Assembly (NCBI RefSeq): GCF_001483135.1
Contig: NZ_LNAL01000003.1
Span: 62,001-126,000, forward strand
Direction: 5' to 3'
DNA from: Solirubrum puertoriconensis
Lineage (GTDB): Bacteria > Bacteroidota > Bacteroidia > Cytophagales > Hymenobacteraceae
DNA length: 64,000 nt
Shown here: positions 43,639 through 53,107 of the stretch, one piece after another
Layout: each line of letters starts with the position of its first letter
Position numbering within the stretch: position 1 is the first letter of the stretch
Notes under the pieces: model-generated
Told to the model about the DNA's origin: nothing
The model's database searches: none
The model's input: the letters and a program-made list of their open reading frames with translations, nothing else
Translations under genes and position numbers: made by a program

Positions 43639-44220
43639 CTATAGGCTAGGAGCAGCAGTTGGCAGCGGGGCAATCTGGCGTAGCAGGTAAAACAACATGT
43701 GGCCGATTTCCTGTAGCTGCTCGGGCTCCACCACGCCGGCGTCTTTGCTGAAGGTGAGCTGCAGCGGAGCGGCCGCGTCGTCGGAGGAAGTAGCGGGACC
43801 AAGCGAAAGGCGGCATTCGTGGTACTTCAGCAGCGTGTCGTGGATATCGGGGTAAGCAAACAGGGTTTGCAGCGCGGCCGGGTCGTTGGTCCGGATGATG
43901 AAGGCGTCGTCAATGTCCTGCACGCCCAGTTCCACGTCTTCCATGCCCAACAGCTTACCTAGCTCGTGCAGCAAATCCTGCTCGTGCAGCACAAAGCGCA
44001 GCGCTACGTTGTCGGGCACGGCGGCCGTAAGGGTGGTAAACTCGTAGCCGCCCTCAAACCCGCCGCCCAGGTCGATGTCGATATCGAGCAGGAGCTGGTA
44101 GCCGCCGAGGTTCAGCTGGGCCGTGTACTCGAGCAGGTCGGGCTCGCGGGCCATGTCGGCGGCAACTTGGCGCCAGAGTTCAGCTTCGGTTTCGGCGGCG
44201 AATACGCGGGTAGTTTCCAT
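43639..44220 (-). CDS. Hypothetical protein, acidic
   Basis: The protein is 193 residues from ATG 44220 (the frame continues to 44262, adding a short basic lead). It is acidic and soluble: FAAETEAELWRQVAADMARE, then LLLDIDIDLGGGFEGGYEFT, HELGKLLGMEDVELGVQD and PEQLQEIGHMLFYLLRQIAP. No signal peptide or membrane segment is seen. I do not recognise a family; it may be a cytoplasmic protein specific to this group. It converges on the first DUF72 gene with only 15 bases between stop codons. Confidence 0.65.
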   Translation of the reverse strand: METTRVFAAETEAELWRQVAADMAREPDLLEYTAQLNLGGYQLLLDIDIDLGGGFEGGYEFTTLTAAVPDNVALRFVLHEQDLLHELGKLLGMEDVELGVQDIDDAFIIRTNDPAALQTLFAYPDIHDTLLKYHECRLSLGPATSSDDAAAPLQLTFSKDAGVVEPEQLQEIGHMLFYLLRQIAPLPTAAPSL

Positions 44221-44322
44221 AGGCGGGCGGCGGTTCGTAGTGTGGCTTAAGCGAGCCGCCAACAGGCAGCCCGCAGAGGAGCTTACTTACAATGGCTGCT
44301 GCAGGTTTTGCGGGCTAAGCAC

Positions 44323-45789
44323 CTAGGGCTGCACCGACGATGCGGTAGCATCCTGCTCAGCAATGAGTTGCCGGAGGTACTGCAGTACGGCATCCGTGCC
44401 CTCGGCTAAGTCTTTGATTGTGGATTTTACCTCCACGTCGGGCTGCACGCCGGTGTCTTGGGTTTGGGGCGTGTAGCCCGCTGCCCACCACTCGGCGCCC
44501 GCACACATGCCCCACAGCTTGGTATTGGGCAGCTGAAAGCTCAGCGGCTCGCCAAAAAAGCGCATGGCATTGCCGGTTTCTTCGCCCACAATGGTGCCTA
44601 GGTGGTAGGCCTTCACGGCTGCGGCCAGCATGTGGGCCGAGGAGAACGTGCGCGGCCCCGTAAGCAGGTAAAACTTGCTGCTGAACAATAGCTCGGGCTT
44701 GGCCAGCGGCGCAGGCGGCTGCGGCGTGCTGCTGAGGCGGTAGCGGCCATCGGCAAACTTACCCTGGTTGGCCGCGAGCATATCGTTAAACCACTTGTTG
44801 TTGGGCTGCTGCGGCAGGGCTTGTGAGTAGCGCAGCTCTTTGGCCTCGCCCTGCAGGTAGGACTTGGTGGTAAGGTACTGCAGCAGTTGGGCGCCCACCG
44901 CCGAGTTGCCGCCGCCGTTGCGCCGAATATCCACGGCCAAGTGCCGAATGCCTTTTTGCTTGATGACGGTGAAGGCCGAATCGAGAAAAGCGGTAGTGGC
45001 TTTGTTTTGCTGGAAGCCGAAAAACTCCAGCACGGCCAAGCTTTCGGGCTCGTGCAAGGTGAGCTTGTACTTGCGCGGCCCCACGTTCATAAGCTGCATC
45101 AGTCGCTCGGCCGGAATGCCGCGCAACGTGGTGGTTTGCTTTTGACGCTGGCCGTAGTTCTGAAACTCCAGCTGCACGCTTTCGCCCCAGCCGTAGAGGC
45201 TCCAAAGCGTGAAGCCGAACAGTCGGGCCGTGGTGGCTTCGCGGTTTTTCTGATGGTCGGCGGGCCAGTAGCGCAGCATTTTCTGCACCACCGCGTCGGC
45301 GCTTTCGCCGTTGATGCGCCGGATGAGGGCACCGGGGCGCGCCTCGCTTTCGGTGGCGGCTTCAGTAACGTAGAGCTTGCCTTTTTGCAGCGTTACGTTC
45401 AGCGGAAAAAACAAGCCCCCGCGCTGACTGTATGCCTGAAAAGCCGCATCCGAGAAGTCGTAGCTCAGGCCGGTGTGGCCGTCGGCGTACTGCGTGGTGA
45501 GGGGCATTACCAACTGCGCAAACTCGCCGGCCGTGAGCGGCTGATTGAGCTGCGCCCGCACGCGTTGCCACTGTCGCTCGTCGGCCTCGTGGCCAAGGCG
45601 CAGGTGCAGGTTGGGGTGCGTGGCGTGCAGCCAGGCGTGCAGGCTATCGAGGTCTTGTTGCAGCTGTGGCGGCTCGAGCAACGTGAGGCTGGAAGCGGGG
45701 GCCGCCGGAAGCGGAGCGGGCTGCTGCTGCGCCCACGCGGCCTGCGCCACGCCAACGAGCAAGCATACAAAACCTAGGAGTGCTTTCAT
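44323..45789 (-). CDS. S41-family peptidase
   Basis: The protein is 488 residues from ATG 45789, which starts a signal peptide (LLGFVCLLVGVAQAAWAQQ); the frame continues to 45960. The catalytic half has DIRRNGGGNSAVGAQLLQYL and GPRTFSSAHMLAAAVKAYHL, with the nucleophile Ser, then GTIVGEETGNA. There is no clear PDZ domain, which suggests a Tricorn-core or C-terminal-processing-like peptidase of the type common in Bacteroidota. It is exported and monocistronic. It is divergent from the second DUF72 gene. Confidence 0.88.
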   Translation of the reverse strand: MKALLGFVCLLVGVAQAAWAQQQPAPLPAAPASSLTLLEPPQLQQDLDSLHAWLHATHPNLHLRLGHEADERQWQRVRAQLNQPLTAGEFAQLVMPLTTQYADGHTGLSYDFSDAAFQAYSQRGGLFFPLNVTLQKGKLYVTEAATESEARPGALIRRINGESADAVVQKMLRYWPADHQKNREATTARLFGFTLWSLYGWGESVQLEFQNYGQRQKQTTTLRGIPAERLMQLMNVGPRKYKLTLHEPESLAVLEFFGFQQNKATTAFLDSAFTVIKQKGIRHLAVDIRRNGGGNSAVGAQLLQYLTTKSYLQGEAKELRYSQALPQQPNNKWFNDMLAANQGKFADGRYRLSSTPQPPAPLAKPELLFSSKFYLLTGPRTFSSAHMLAAAVKAYHLGTIVGEETGNAMRFFGEPLSFQLPNTKLWGMCAGAEWWAAGYTPQTQDTGVQPDVEVKSTIKDLAEGTDAVLQYLRQLIAEQDATASSVQP

Positions 45790-46030
45790 AGCCGGAAACC
45801 GGATGCGGGAGTGAGGGAGCAGAGTACCCGCCGCTGCCTGCAGCAACGCCGGGTGTAAGCAAAAATAGCAGCTGGTAGCAAGCTGCGCAGCCACATAATA
45901 AGGTGAGCAATAGGCTAAAAGGTTGCCTGTTGTCGGGTGTTTGCCTTCGCAATGGTGCAAACTATCCAGGGCTTATGGGCAACGAAGCGGACCATTACGT
46001 ACATCCTAAGCCCCGCCATTTGCTACCTCT

Positions 46031-46762
46031 ATGCCCACCTACCACATTGGCTGCTCTGGTTATCACTACCGCCACTGGCGCGGCCTGTTTTACCCCGAAA
46101 AGCTGCCCATGCGGCGGTGGTTCGAGTATTACGCCGAGCACTTTGCTACGCTCGAGCTGAACGTGACGTTTTACCGCTTTCCGCAGCTCTCGTTTCTGCA
46201 GAACTGGCACCAAATCAGCCCGGCCAAATTCGTGTTCGCCGTGAAAGCGCCGCGCTTGATTACCCACTACAAGCAATTCAATGGAGTAGGAGAGCTGCTG
46301 CTCGATTTTTACGGCACGGTGCAAGAGGGCTTGCAAGAAAAGCTCGGGCCGGTGCTGTTTCAGTTGCCACCTAGGGCTGCCTACACCACCGGGCGTTTGC
46401 AGCGCATCTTAGATTACCTCGATCCGGCTTTCCAGAATGTGTTGGAGTTTCGGCACCCGAGTTGGTGGCACCCGGCCGTGTACGCGGCGCTAGCCGAGCG
46501 AGGCATCAGCTTTTGCGGCCAAAGCCACCCCGAGCTGCCCGATGCCGTGGTGGCCACCGGGCCGGTGCTGTACTACCGCTTCCACGGGGTGCCGCGGCTG
46601 TACCAGTCGCCCTACAGCCCGGCGTTTTTGCAGCGCGTGCACGCCGAGGTTGCCGCCGCGCCGCAGGTAGAACAAGCGTATTTGTACTTCAACAACGACA
46701 TCGACGCCTCGGCCATTGCCGATGCCCAGCACATGCAGACCTTGGTGGCACCGCGCACCTAG
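46031..46762 (+). CDS. DUF72-family protein, copy 2
   Basis: A 243-residue DUF72 protein: YHIGCSGYHYRHWRGLFYPE, YAEHFATLELNVTFYRFP, FVFAVKAPRLITHYKQF, VLFQLPPRAAYTTGRLQRIL and YRFHGVPRLYQSPYSPAFL. It aligns over its full length with the gene at 42871-43623, with roughly 55-60 percent identity by eye. The two genes are paralogues separated by two minus-strand genes, which suggests a local duplication. Confidence 0.93.
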   Translation: MPTYHIGCSGYHYRHWRGLFYPEKLPMRRWFEYYAEHFATLELNVTFYRFPQLSFLQNWHQISPAKFVFAVKAPRLITHYKQFNGVGELLLDFYGTVQEGLQEKLGPVLFQLPPRAAYTTGRLQRILDYLDPAFQNVLEFRHPSWWHPAVYAALAERGISFCGQSHPELPDAVVATGPVLYYRFHGVPRLYQSPYSPAFLQRVHAEVAAAPQVEQAYLYFNNDIDASAIADAQHMQTLVAPRT

Positions 46763-46966
46763 GACGCTGGCGCGATTACATAACTTTTGCAGGCTAAAGG
46801 AGTTAAAGCTGCTGGCGCCCAGGTATGCAGCTGCTGCTGAGGTGCACGGTTTCCAATGGGTAAGCACGCTTGCGGGTGTCGGCTTGTAACCCCAAGGGGC
46901 TGCGGGCGGTAAGCTTCGGAGCCGGATGCCGGTGATTCTGTAACGCAGCCCACGCATAAGTTGCCC

Positions 46967-48367
46967 ATGCACCCAGCGCTGTTCTTGTTATTGCTGTGCC
47001 CAGCTACTCCGCATTGGCGGCGTGCCTTGCTGCCCGTAGCGGTGCTGGTGTGGCTGCTGCGCGCGGTGCCAGCCCTAGGGCAGCAGGCACCTGCCCGCCC
47101 AGTGCCGCCCAGCCCCGAACTTTCGCTGGAGCAGTGCCTGCAATACGCGCTCAGCAATCAGCCCCTCATCCGGCAGGCGCGGCTCGATGAGCAAACCAAC
47201 GAGGCCGACATTCGGATCGGGTTGGCGGGCTGGCTGCCGCAGGTAAACCTCACGGGCAATGCGCAGCACTATTTTCAGTTGCCATTCACGGTGTTCCCGA
47301 ACGAGCAAGGCCAGCAGGTGCCGCGCCAAATTGGTTTGCGCAACACTTCCACGTTTTCGCTGGCCGGTACGCAGGCCCTCTACAACAACGAGGTATGGCT
47401 GGCCTTGCGCAGCGCCCGGCCTTCGCGCGTGCTTTACCGGCAAATCACCCAAACCACGCAAACCAACGTGGTAGCCGATGTCAGCAAGGCTTTTTTTGAT
47501 GTGCTGCTGTCGCAACGCCAGCTGGGTGTGTACCAAGCCGATATTACCCGGCTGCAGCGCGCCCTGAAAGATGCCCGCGCCCGCTACGACGCCGGCGTGT
47601 CAGATAAAATCGACTTCAAACAAGCCGAAATTTCGCTGAATACCTCGTTGGCCGCGCGCAAACAGGTAGCCGAAAGCATCAAGGCCAAAACGGCGTTTCT
47701 GAAACAGCTGATGGGCCTGCCCAATGAGCAAGCCCTGCAACTCCGCTACGATACGCTACGCCTCGAGCAGGATGCATTGGCCGATACTACCCTAGGGGTA
47801 AACCCCACCAACCGCCTCGAGTATCAGCAGCTGCAAACCGAAAAAGCCCTGCAAGCGGCCCAAATTGATTACTACCGTTGGGGTTTTTTGCCGGCGCTTT
47901 CGGCCTACGGCAACTACAACACGGTATTTCAGAACAACGAGTTTTCGCGGTTGTACAGCCGCCGCTTTCCCAACTCGTTTGCGGGTGTGCAGCTGGCCTT
48001 GCCGGTGTTTACGGGCACGCGGCGGCTGCAAAACCTGCGCCGCGCCCGCCTGCTCGACGAACGCCTCGACGAAGACCTGGTAGCCACCCGCAACCTCATT
48101 ACCACCGAGTACGAGCAGGCGCTGGCCACCTACAAGGGCTACTTCGCCGATTACCAGCTGGGCAAGCGCAACCTGGCTTTGTCGCAGGAGGTGTACGACG
48201 TGGTAAACCTGCAGTACCGCGAAGGCATTAAGCCCTACCTCGATGTGCTGGTAGCCCAAACCACGCTGCGCACCGCCCAGCTCAACTACTACGTGGCCTT
48301 GTTTCAGGTGCTCAGCAGCAAAGTCGATTTGCAGCGGGCCCGGGGCGAGCTGCCCATCAACTACTAA
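46967..48367 (+). CDS. Outer-membrane efflux protein, TolC family
   Basis: The protein is 466 residues from ATG 46967 (a TTG at 46961 is in frame). A signal peptide (LLPVAVLVWLLRAVPALGQQ) is followed by the TolC fold: LSLEQCLQYALSNQPLIRQA, a long periplasmic coiled coil and the second repeat with VVNLQYREGIKPYLDVLVAQ. TolC trimers form the exit duct of tripartite pumps. It heads a three-gene efflux operon, with 16 bases to the adaptor gene. A possible -7 box TAACTTTTG lies at 46781. Confidence 0.93.
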   Translation: MHPALFLLLLCPATPHWRRALLPVAVLVWLLRAVPALGQQAPARPVPPSPELSLEQCLQYALSNQPLIRQARLDEQTNEADIRIGLAGWLPQVNLTGNAQHYFQLPFTVFPNEQGQQVPRQIGLRNTSTFSLAGTQALYNNEVWLALRSARPSRVLYRQITQTTQTNVVADVSKAFFDVLLSQRQLGVYQADITRLQRALKDARARYDAGVSDKIDFKQAEISLNTSLAARKQVAESIKAKTAFLKQLMGLPNEQALQLRYDTLRLEQDALADTTLGVNPTNRLEYQQLQTEKALQAAQIDYYRWGFLPALSAYGNYNTVFQNNEFSRLYSRRFPNSFAGVQLALPVFTGTRRLQNLRRARLLDERLDEDLVATRNLITTEYEQALATYKGYFADYQLGKRNLALSQEVYDVVNLQYREGIKPYLDVLVAQTTLRTAQLNYYVALFQVLSSKVDLQRARGELPINY

Positions 48368-48383
48368 GCCGCCTCTATCCACC

Positions 48384-49679
48384 ATGCCACTATACCACAC
48401 ACCTAGGGCTTTCTTTATCTGGCAATGGCTTCGCCGCGGTAGCCGCTGCCTGCCTGGCCAGCAACGCAGGGTAGTGCACCTAGGGCACGTGCTAGCAGTA
48501 GGCGGGTTGCTGCTGCTTGCGGCCTGCGGCGATAAGGAGAAAGAAGCCGAAGGCCAAGGCGCCAGCGGCAAAGAGGCTGGCCCTACGCCCGTGAGCCTAG
48601 TAGCCGCCACCAAGCGTCCCGCCGTGTACTACGACGAGTACCCCGCCACCGTGGTAGCCCTAAACAACGTGGAGCTGCGCAGCCAAGTGGCCGGGTTTAT
48701 TACGGGCATCTTTTTCAAGGAAGGCGAACTGGTGCCCAAAGGCAAGCCACTGTATGAAATAGACCGCCGCAAGTACCAAGCTGCGCTCAACCAGGCGCAG
48801 GCCAACCTGCTCAGCGCGCAAGCCGAGCTGAAAAACGCCAACTTAAATCTGCAGCGCTACCAGCGGCTGGCCGAGCAAGATGCCGTGGCCCGGCAAATAC
48901 TCGACAACGCCGTAACCACCCAAGCCAGCGCCCGCGCCCAGGTGGAGGTGGCCCGCGCCGCCGTAGCTACTGCCCGCACCGACCTCGACTACTCGCTGAT
49001 AAATGCGCCGTTCACGGGCCGCATTGGTATTTCGCAGGTGCGCCTAGGTGCGCAGGTGAGCCCCGGCACCACGCTGCTGAACACCTTATCGAGCGAAGAT
49101 CCGATTGGCGTCGATTTCGTCATCAACGAAAAGGAGTTGGGCCGCTATGTGGCCTTGCAGCAGGAGCAGCGTGCCGGCTCCGGGGCCGATACCACCTTCC
49201 GGCTGCTGCTGCCCGATGGCAAGCTCTACGCCGATGGCGGCCGTATTCTGGCTATTGATCGGGGCGTGGATAACCAAACCGGTACCACGCAGGTGCGCGT
49301 GCAGTTCGGTAACCAACAGCGCCTGCTGAAGGACGGCATGAGCACGGTACTGCGGGTGCTCAACCGCGCTTCGGGCGTGCAGGTGGTGGTACCGCACAAA
49401 GCCATTCTCGACCAAATGGGCGAGAGTTTTGTGTTTGTGGTGCGCGACACCGTAGCCCTGCAGCGCAAAGTAGAGCTGGGGCCCCGCCTGCGCGACCAGA
49501 TAGTGGTGCTGAAAGGCCTGAAGGAGGGCGAAAAGATTGTAACGGAAGGCTTGCAGCAGCTGCGCGACAGTGCCGTGGTAACCCTAGGTGCGCCCAAACA
49601 AGGCGGCGGCAAGGGCGGCCCCGGCGCCGACAAAGCAGCCCAAAAAGGTGGCGGCCGAAAACAAGCAGGCCAGCCATGA
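48384..49679 (+). CDS. RND efflux periplasmic adaptor lipoprotein
   Basis: A 431-residue membrane-fusion protein with a late lipobox (VGGLLLLAACGDKEKEAEG). The biotinyl-lipoyl and hairpin domains are seen in VELRSQVAGFITGIFFKEGE and LYEIDRRKYQAALNQAQANL; APFTGRIGISQVRLGAQV is the second lipoyl half. The end is Gly/Lys-rich. It bridges the permease and TolC across the periplasm. The long N-terminal lead before the lipobox suggests the true start may be one of the internal in-frame codons. Its stop overlaps the permease start (ATGA). Confidence 0.93.
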   Translation: MPLYHTPRAFFIWQWLRRGSRCLPGQQRRVVHLGHVLAVGGLLLLAACGDKEKEAEGQGASGKEAGPTPVSLVAATKRPAVYYDEYPATVVALNNVELRSQVAGFITGIFFKEGELVPKGKPLYEIDRRKYQAALNQAQANLLSAQAELKNANLNLQRYQRLAEQDAVARQILDNAVTTQASARAQVEVARAAVATARTDLDYSLINAPFTGRIGISQVRLGAQVSPGTTLLNTLSSEDPIGVDFVINEKELGRYVALQQEQRAGSGADTTFRLLLPDGKLYADGGRILAIDRGVDNQTGTTQVRVQFGNQQRLLKDGMSTVLRVLNRASGVQVVVPHKAILDQMGESFVFVVRDTVALQRKVELGPRLRDQIVVLKGLKEGEKIVTEGLQQLRDSAVVTLGAPKQGGGKGGPGADKAAQKGGGRKQAGQP

Positions 49680-52600
49680 TAGCCGAAACCTTTATCCGCC
49701 GCCCCGTTACGGCCATCGTCTGCTCGGTTGTTATTGTGCTGATTGGGGTGTTGGCCATTCTCAACCTACCCATCACGCAATACCCGCAAATCACGCCGCC
49801 CACGGTGTCGGTGTCGGGTACGTACGTGGGCGCCGATGCCGAAACCGTGGAGCAAACGGTGGCTACGCCCGTGGAAGTACAAGTGAACGGCACACCGGGC
49901 ATGACCTACCTCACCAGCACCTCGGCCAACAACGGGCAGATGAGCATGTCGGTGAACTTCGATGTGGATACCGACATCGACGTAGCCGCCCTCGATGTGC
50001 AAAACCGCGTGGGCATTGCCCTGCCGCGCCTGCCACAGGAGGTGCAGCGCCTAGGGCTTACGGTGCGCAAGCGCAACCCCAGCATTCTGATGCTCGTGGC
50101 GCTGTACGCCCCCAAAGGCACCCACAACATTACCTTCCTCGACAACTACGCCAACATCTACATCAAAGACGCGCTGCTGCGCACCAAGGGAGTAGGCGAC
50201 ATTAACGCCCGCGCCGACGACTTTTCGATGCGCATTTGGCTGAAGCCCGATAAGCTGGCGCAGCTGGGCGTAACGGCCGCCGAGGTTACGGCTGCCCTGC
50301 AGGAGCAAAATGCCCAGATTGCCGCCGGCTCGGTAGGGGCCATGCCGCAGCAGCCGGGCCAAAGCTTTGAGTACGCCGTTACAGTGCGCGGCCGCTTGGT
50401 TACGCCCGAGGAGTTCAGCGATGTAATCGTGAAAACCCGCCCCGAGGATGGCTCGGTGGTGTACTTGCGCGATGTGGCCCGCGTGGAGCTCGGCAAATAC
50501 AACTACAACAACGTGTCGTTTGTGGATGGCAAGCGCGCGGCTTACCTGCTGGTGTACCAGGCCCCCGGCTCCAACGCCCTCGAAACCTACCAGAACGTGG
50601 AGGAAACCATGGAGCAGCTGAAAAAGCAGTTTCCCGCCGACCTCGACTACATGATTCCGTTTGAGGCGGCCTCGGTGGTGAAGGTGTCTATCAAGGAGGT
50701 ATTCAAAACCATGCTGGAGTGCTTGGTGCTGGTGGTGCTGGTGGTGTACTTGTTTTTGCAGAGCTGGCGCGCCACGCTTATTCCGGCGCTGGTAATTCCG
50801 GTAGCGGTGGTGGGCCCGTTCATGGCCTTTGTGCCGCTCGATTTTACCATTAATACGCTCACGTTGTTCGGGCTGGTGCTGGCCATCGGCATCGTGGTCG
50901 ACGATGCCATTGTAGTAGTGGAGGCTGTGCAGCTGAACATGGACGAGAAAGGCATGAACGCCCGCGAGGCCACTTTAGAGGCCATGCGCGAAATCTCGAC
51001 GCCGGTAGTTACCACCTCGCTTATCCTGATTGCGGTGTTTGTGCCGGTGGCGTTTATTCCGGGCATTACGGGGCGGCTGTACCAGCAATTTGCACTCACT
51101 ATTGCTGTTTCGGTGCTGATTTCCACGTTTGCGGCGCTGTCGTTTACGCCGGCTCTGTGCGCTCTAATCCTGAAGCCGCGCAAACAAACCGAAAACCAAC
51201 CCGCCGAAGGCGAGCAAGCGCAACAAACCCCAACCGAAACCAACGAGCAAGCAGCACCCAAGCACAAAGCCAAAGGCTACCTCCGGCGCTTTTTCGATTG
51301 GTTTAACCGCTGGTTTGGCAACCTTACTAACCGCTATACCAACGGCGTTGAGAAAGGGCTGAACTACCCGCGCTGGGTGTTGGCAGGGGTGGTGGCCATA
51401 CTGGTAGGCACCGTGCTGCTGTACCGTATCAAGCCCTCGGGCTTTATCCCGACGGAAGACGAAGGCCGCCTGATCATCACCTTTACACTGCCCGAAGCGG
51501 CCTCTACCGGCCGCACCGTATCGGTGCTCCAGGGCATGATGAAGGAGCTGCAACGCACGCCCGGCGTCAACCACTTTTCGGGCTTGGCGGGCCTGAACGC
51601 GGTAAACTTCTCGTCCAAATCAAACAGCGGTACCATCTTCTGCCAACTAAAGCCTTGGGATGAGCGCAAAGACAAGGAACTCAGCTCGCAGGCCTTGGTC
51701 GACTCGCTGCAGCGGCGCTTTGCCAAGTTTAAGGAAGCGCGCGTAGTAGTGATTCCGCCGCCGGCTATTCCGGGCTTGGGCAACACCTCGGGTTTCTCGT
51801 TTATTCTGCAGCAGCGCGAGTCGACTACCGATATCAAAGAGTTCGACCGCACGCTGCAGCGCTTCTTGGGTGCCATGCGGCAGCGGCCCGAAATAGCCAA
51901 GGGTTTCTCGTTCTTCACCACCAACACGCCCGGCTACAAGCTCGAAATCGACCGCGAAAAGTGCAAGAAGTTGGGCGTGCAGGTATCGGCGGTGGGGCAG
52001 GCACTGCAAACCTACCTAGGCTCGGCCTACGTGAACGACTTTACCCTGTACGGGCGCACGTTTAGGGTGGTAGCGCAGGCCGATACCAGCTACCGCGGCG
52101 ACATCCAAAACCTCGACCAATACTACGTGCGCAACCAAAACGGCGGCATGGTGCCCCTGAGCACGCTCGTGAGCTACACCCTGGCCGAGAGTGCCCCGCT
52201 GGTTTCGCACTACAACCTGTTCCGCTCGGCCGACATCAACGGCGACCCTGGCGAGGGCTATAGCACCGGCGACGCCATCAAGGCCCTGGAAGAAGTAGCC
52301 ACCGAAAACTTGCCACCGGGCTACGGCTACGAGTTTTCGGGCCTGAGCCGCGAGGAGAAGCTGGCCGGCTCCCAGTCGCTCTACATCTTCGGGTTGTCGT
52401 TGGTGTTTGTGTTTTTGGTGCTGGCCGCGCTGTACGAAAGCTGGTCGGTGCCGTTTGCGGTGCTGGTATCGGTGCCTATTAGCGCCCTAGGTGCCATTCT
52501 TACCCTGAGTTTGCTGCCCAACCTCACCAACAACGTGTACGCCCAAATTGGGCTGGTTACGCTGGTGGGCCTGGCCGGCAAAAACGCCATTCTGATTGTG

Positions 52601-53068
52601 GAATACGCCAAGGAGCGCGTTGATGCCGGCACCGAGCTCGTGAAAGCTACGCTCGAAGCCGTGCGCCTGCGTTTCCGGCCCATCGTGATGACTTCGATGT
52701 CGTGCTTGCTGGGCGTAGTACCCCTGATGATTGCCTCGGGCGCCGGCGCCGAAAGCCGCAAAACCATCGGCTGGACGATTTTTGGCGGTATGTTGGTAGC
52801 GACCACGGTGGCCACATTTATTGTGGCGGTGTGCTACGTGTTCATCACCCGCAAAGCCTACGGCAAGCAAAAGCTGGAAGAGCTGGAGCAGCAAGGCAAA
52901 GAGCGCGAGGAGGCCGACAAACAAGAAGAAGAGCCGCAAGAAGGTGATAAGCAACAGCCCGCTGCCGAAGGTGGCAAGCCCAACGAGCAGCCCCCTGCAC
53001 CTAAGGAAAACCAGAACGATGCGGAAGATTCTTCAGCCGCCGACAAGCCGCCCCGCAAGGATTCCTAG
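49676..53068 (+). CDS. RND efflux permease (AcrB/HAE1 family)
   Basis: A 1130-residue inner-membrane pump: TFIRRPVTAIVCSVVIVLIG opens the protein, PTVSVSGTYVGADAETVEQT leads the porter domain, and GIVVDDAIVVVEAVQLNMDE carries the two membrane Asp of the proton relay. Two features differ from the norm. A hydrophilic Gln/Glu/Thr-rich insert lies near residues 500-535, between the two halves. A charged 65-residue tail (about 1065-1130, rich in Glu, Lys and Gln) follows the last helix and is likely cytoplasmic. It exports hydrophobic drugs or metabolites with the adaptor and TolC. The stop codon overlaps a CCTAGG. Confidence 0.95.
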   Translation: MIAETFIRRPVTAIVCSVVIVLIGVLAILNLPITQYPQITPPTVSVSGTYVGADAETVEQTVATPVEVQVNGTPGMTYLTSTSANNGQMSMSVNFDVDTDIDVAALDVQNRVGIALPRLPQEVQRLGLTVRKRNPSILMLVALYAPKGTHNITFLDNYANIYIKDALLRTKGVGDINARADDFSMRIWLKPDKLAQLGVTAAEVTAALQEQNAQIAAGSVGAMPQQPGQSFEYAVTVRGRLVTPEEFSDVIVKTRPEDGSVVYLRDVARVELGKYNYNNVSFVDGKRAAYLLVYQAPGSNALETYQNVEETMEQLKKQFPADLDYMIPFEAASVVKVSIKEVFKTMLECLVLVVLVVYLFLQSWRATLIPALVIPVAVVGPFMAFVPLDFTINTLTLFGLVLAIGIVVDDAIVVVEAVQLNMDEKGMNAREATLEAMREISTPVVTTSLILIAVFVPVAFIPGITGRLYQQFALTIAVSVLISTFAALSFTPALCALILKPRKQTENQPAEGEQAQQTPTETNEQAAPKHKAKGYLRRFFDWFNRWFGNLTNRYTNGVEKGLNYPRWVLAGVVAILVGTVLLYRIKPSGFIPTEDEGRLIITFTLPEAASTGRTVSVLQGMMKELQRTPGVNHFSGLAGLNAVNFSSKSNSGTIFCQLKPWDERKDKELSSQALVDSLQRRFAKFKEARVVVIPPPAIPGLGNTSGFSFILQQRESTTDIKEFDRTLQRFLGAMRQRPEIAKGFSFFTTNTPGYKLEIDREKCKKLGVQVSAVGQALQTYLGSAYVNDFTLYGRTFRVVAQADTSYRGDIQNLDQYYVRNQNGGMVPLSTLVSYTLAESAPLVSHYNLFRSADINGDPGEGYSTGDAIKALEEVATENLPPGYGYEFSGLSREEKLAGSQSLYIFGLSLVFVFLVLAALYESWSVPFAVLVSVPISALGAILTLSLLPNLTNNVYAQIGLVTLVGLAGKNAILIVEYAKERVDAGTELVKATLEAVRLRFRPIVMTSMSCLLGVVPLMIASGAGAESRKTIGWTIFGGMLVATTVATFIVAVCYVFITRKAYGKQKLEELEQQGKEREEADKQEEEPQEGDKQQPAAEGGKPNEQPPAPKENQNDAEDSSAADKPPRKDS

Positions 53069-53107
53069 GTACACAAGCTGAAGGGCGGCGCTTTACTTTG
53101 CAATGTT

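Noticed and set aside
46759-47157. A 132-codon minus-strand frame opposite the TolC gene start
   Set aside because: Ser/Cys/Ala-rich product without domains; about half of it is the complement of the TolC coding sequence.
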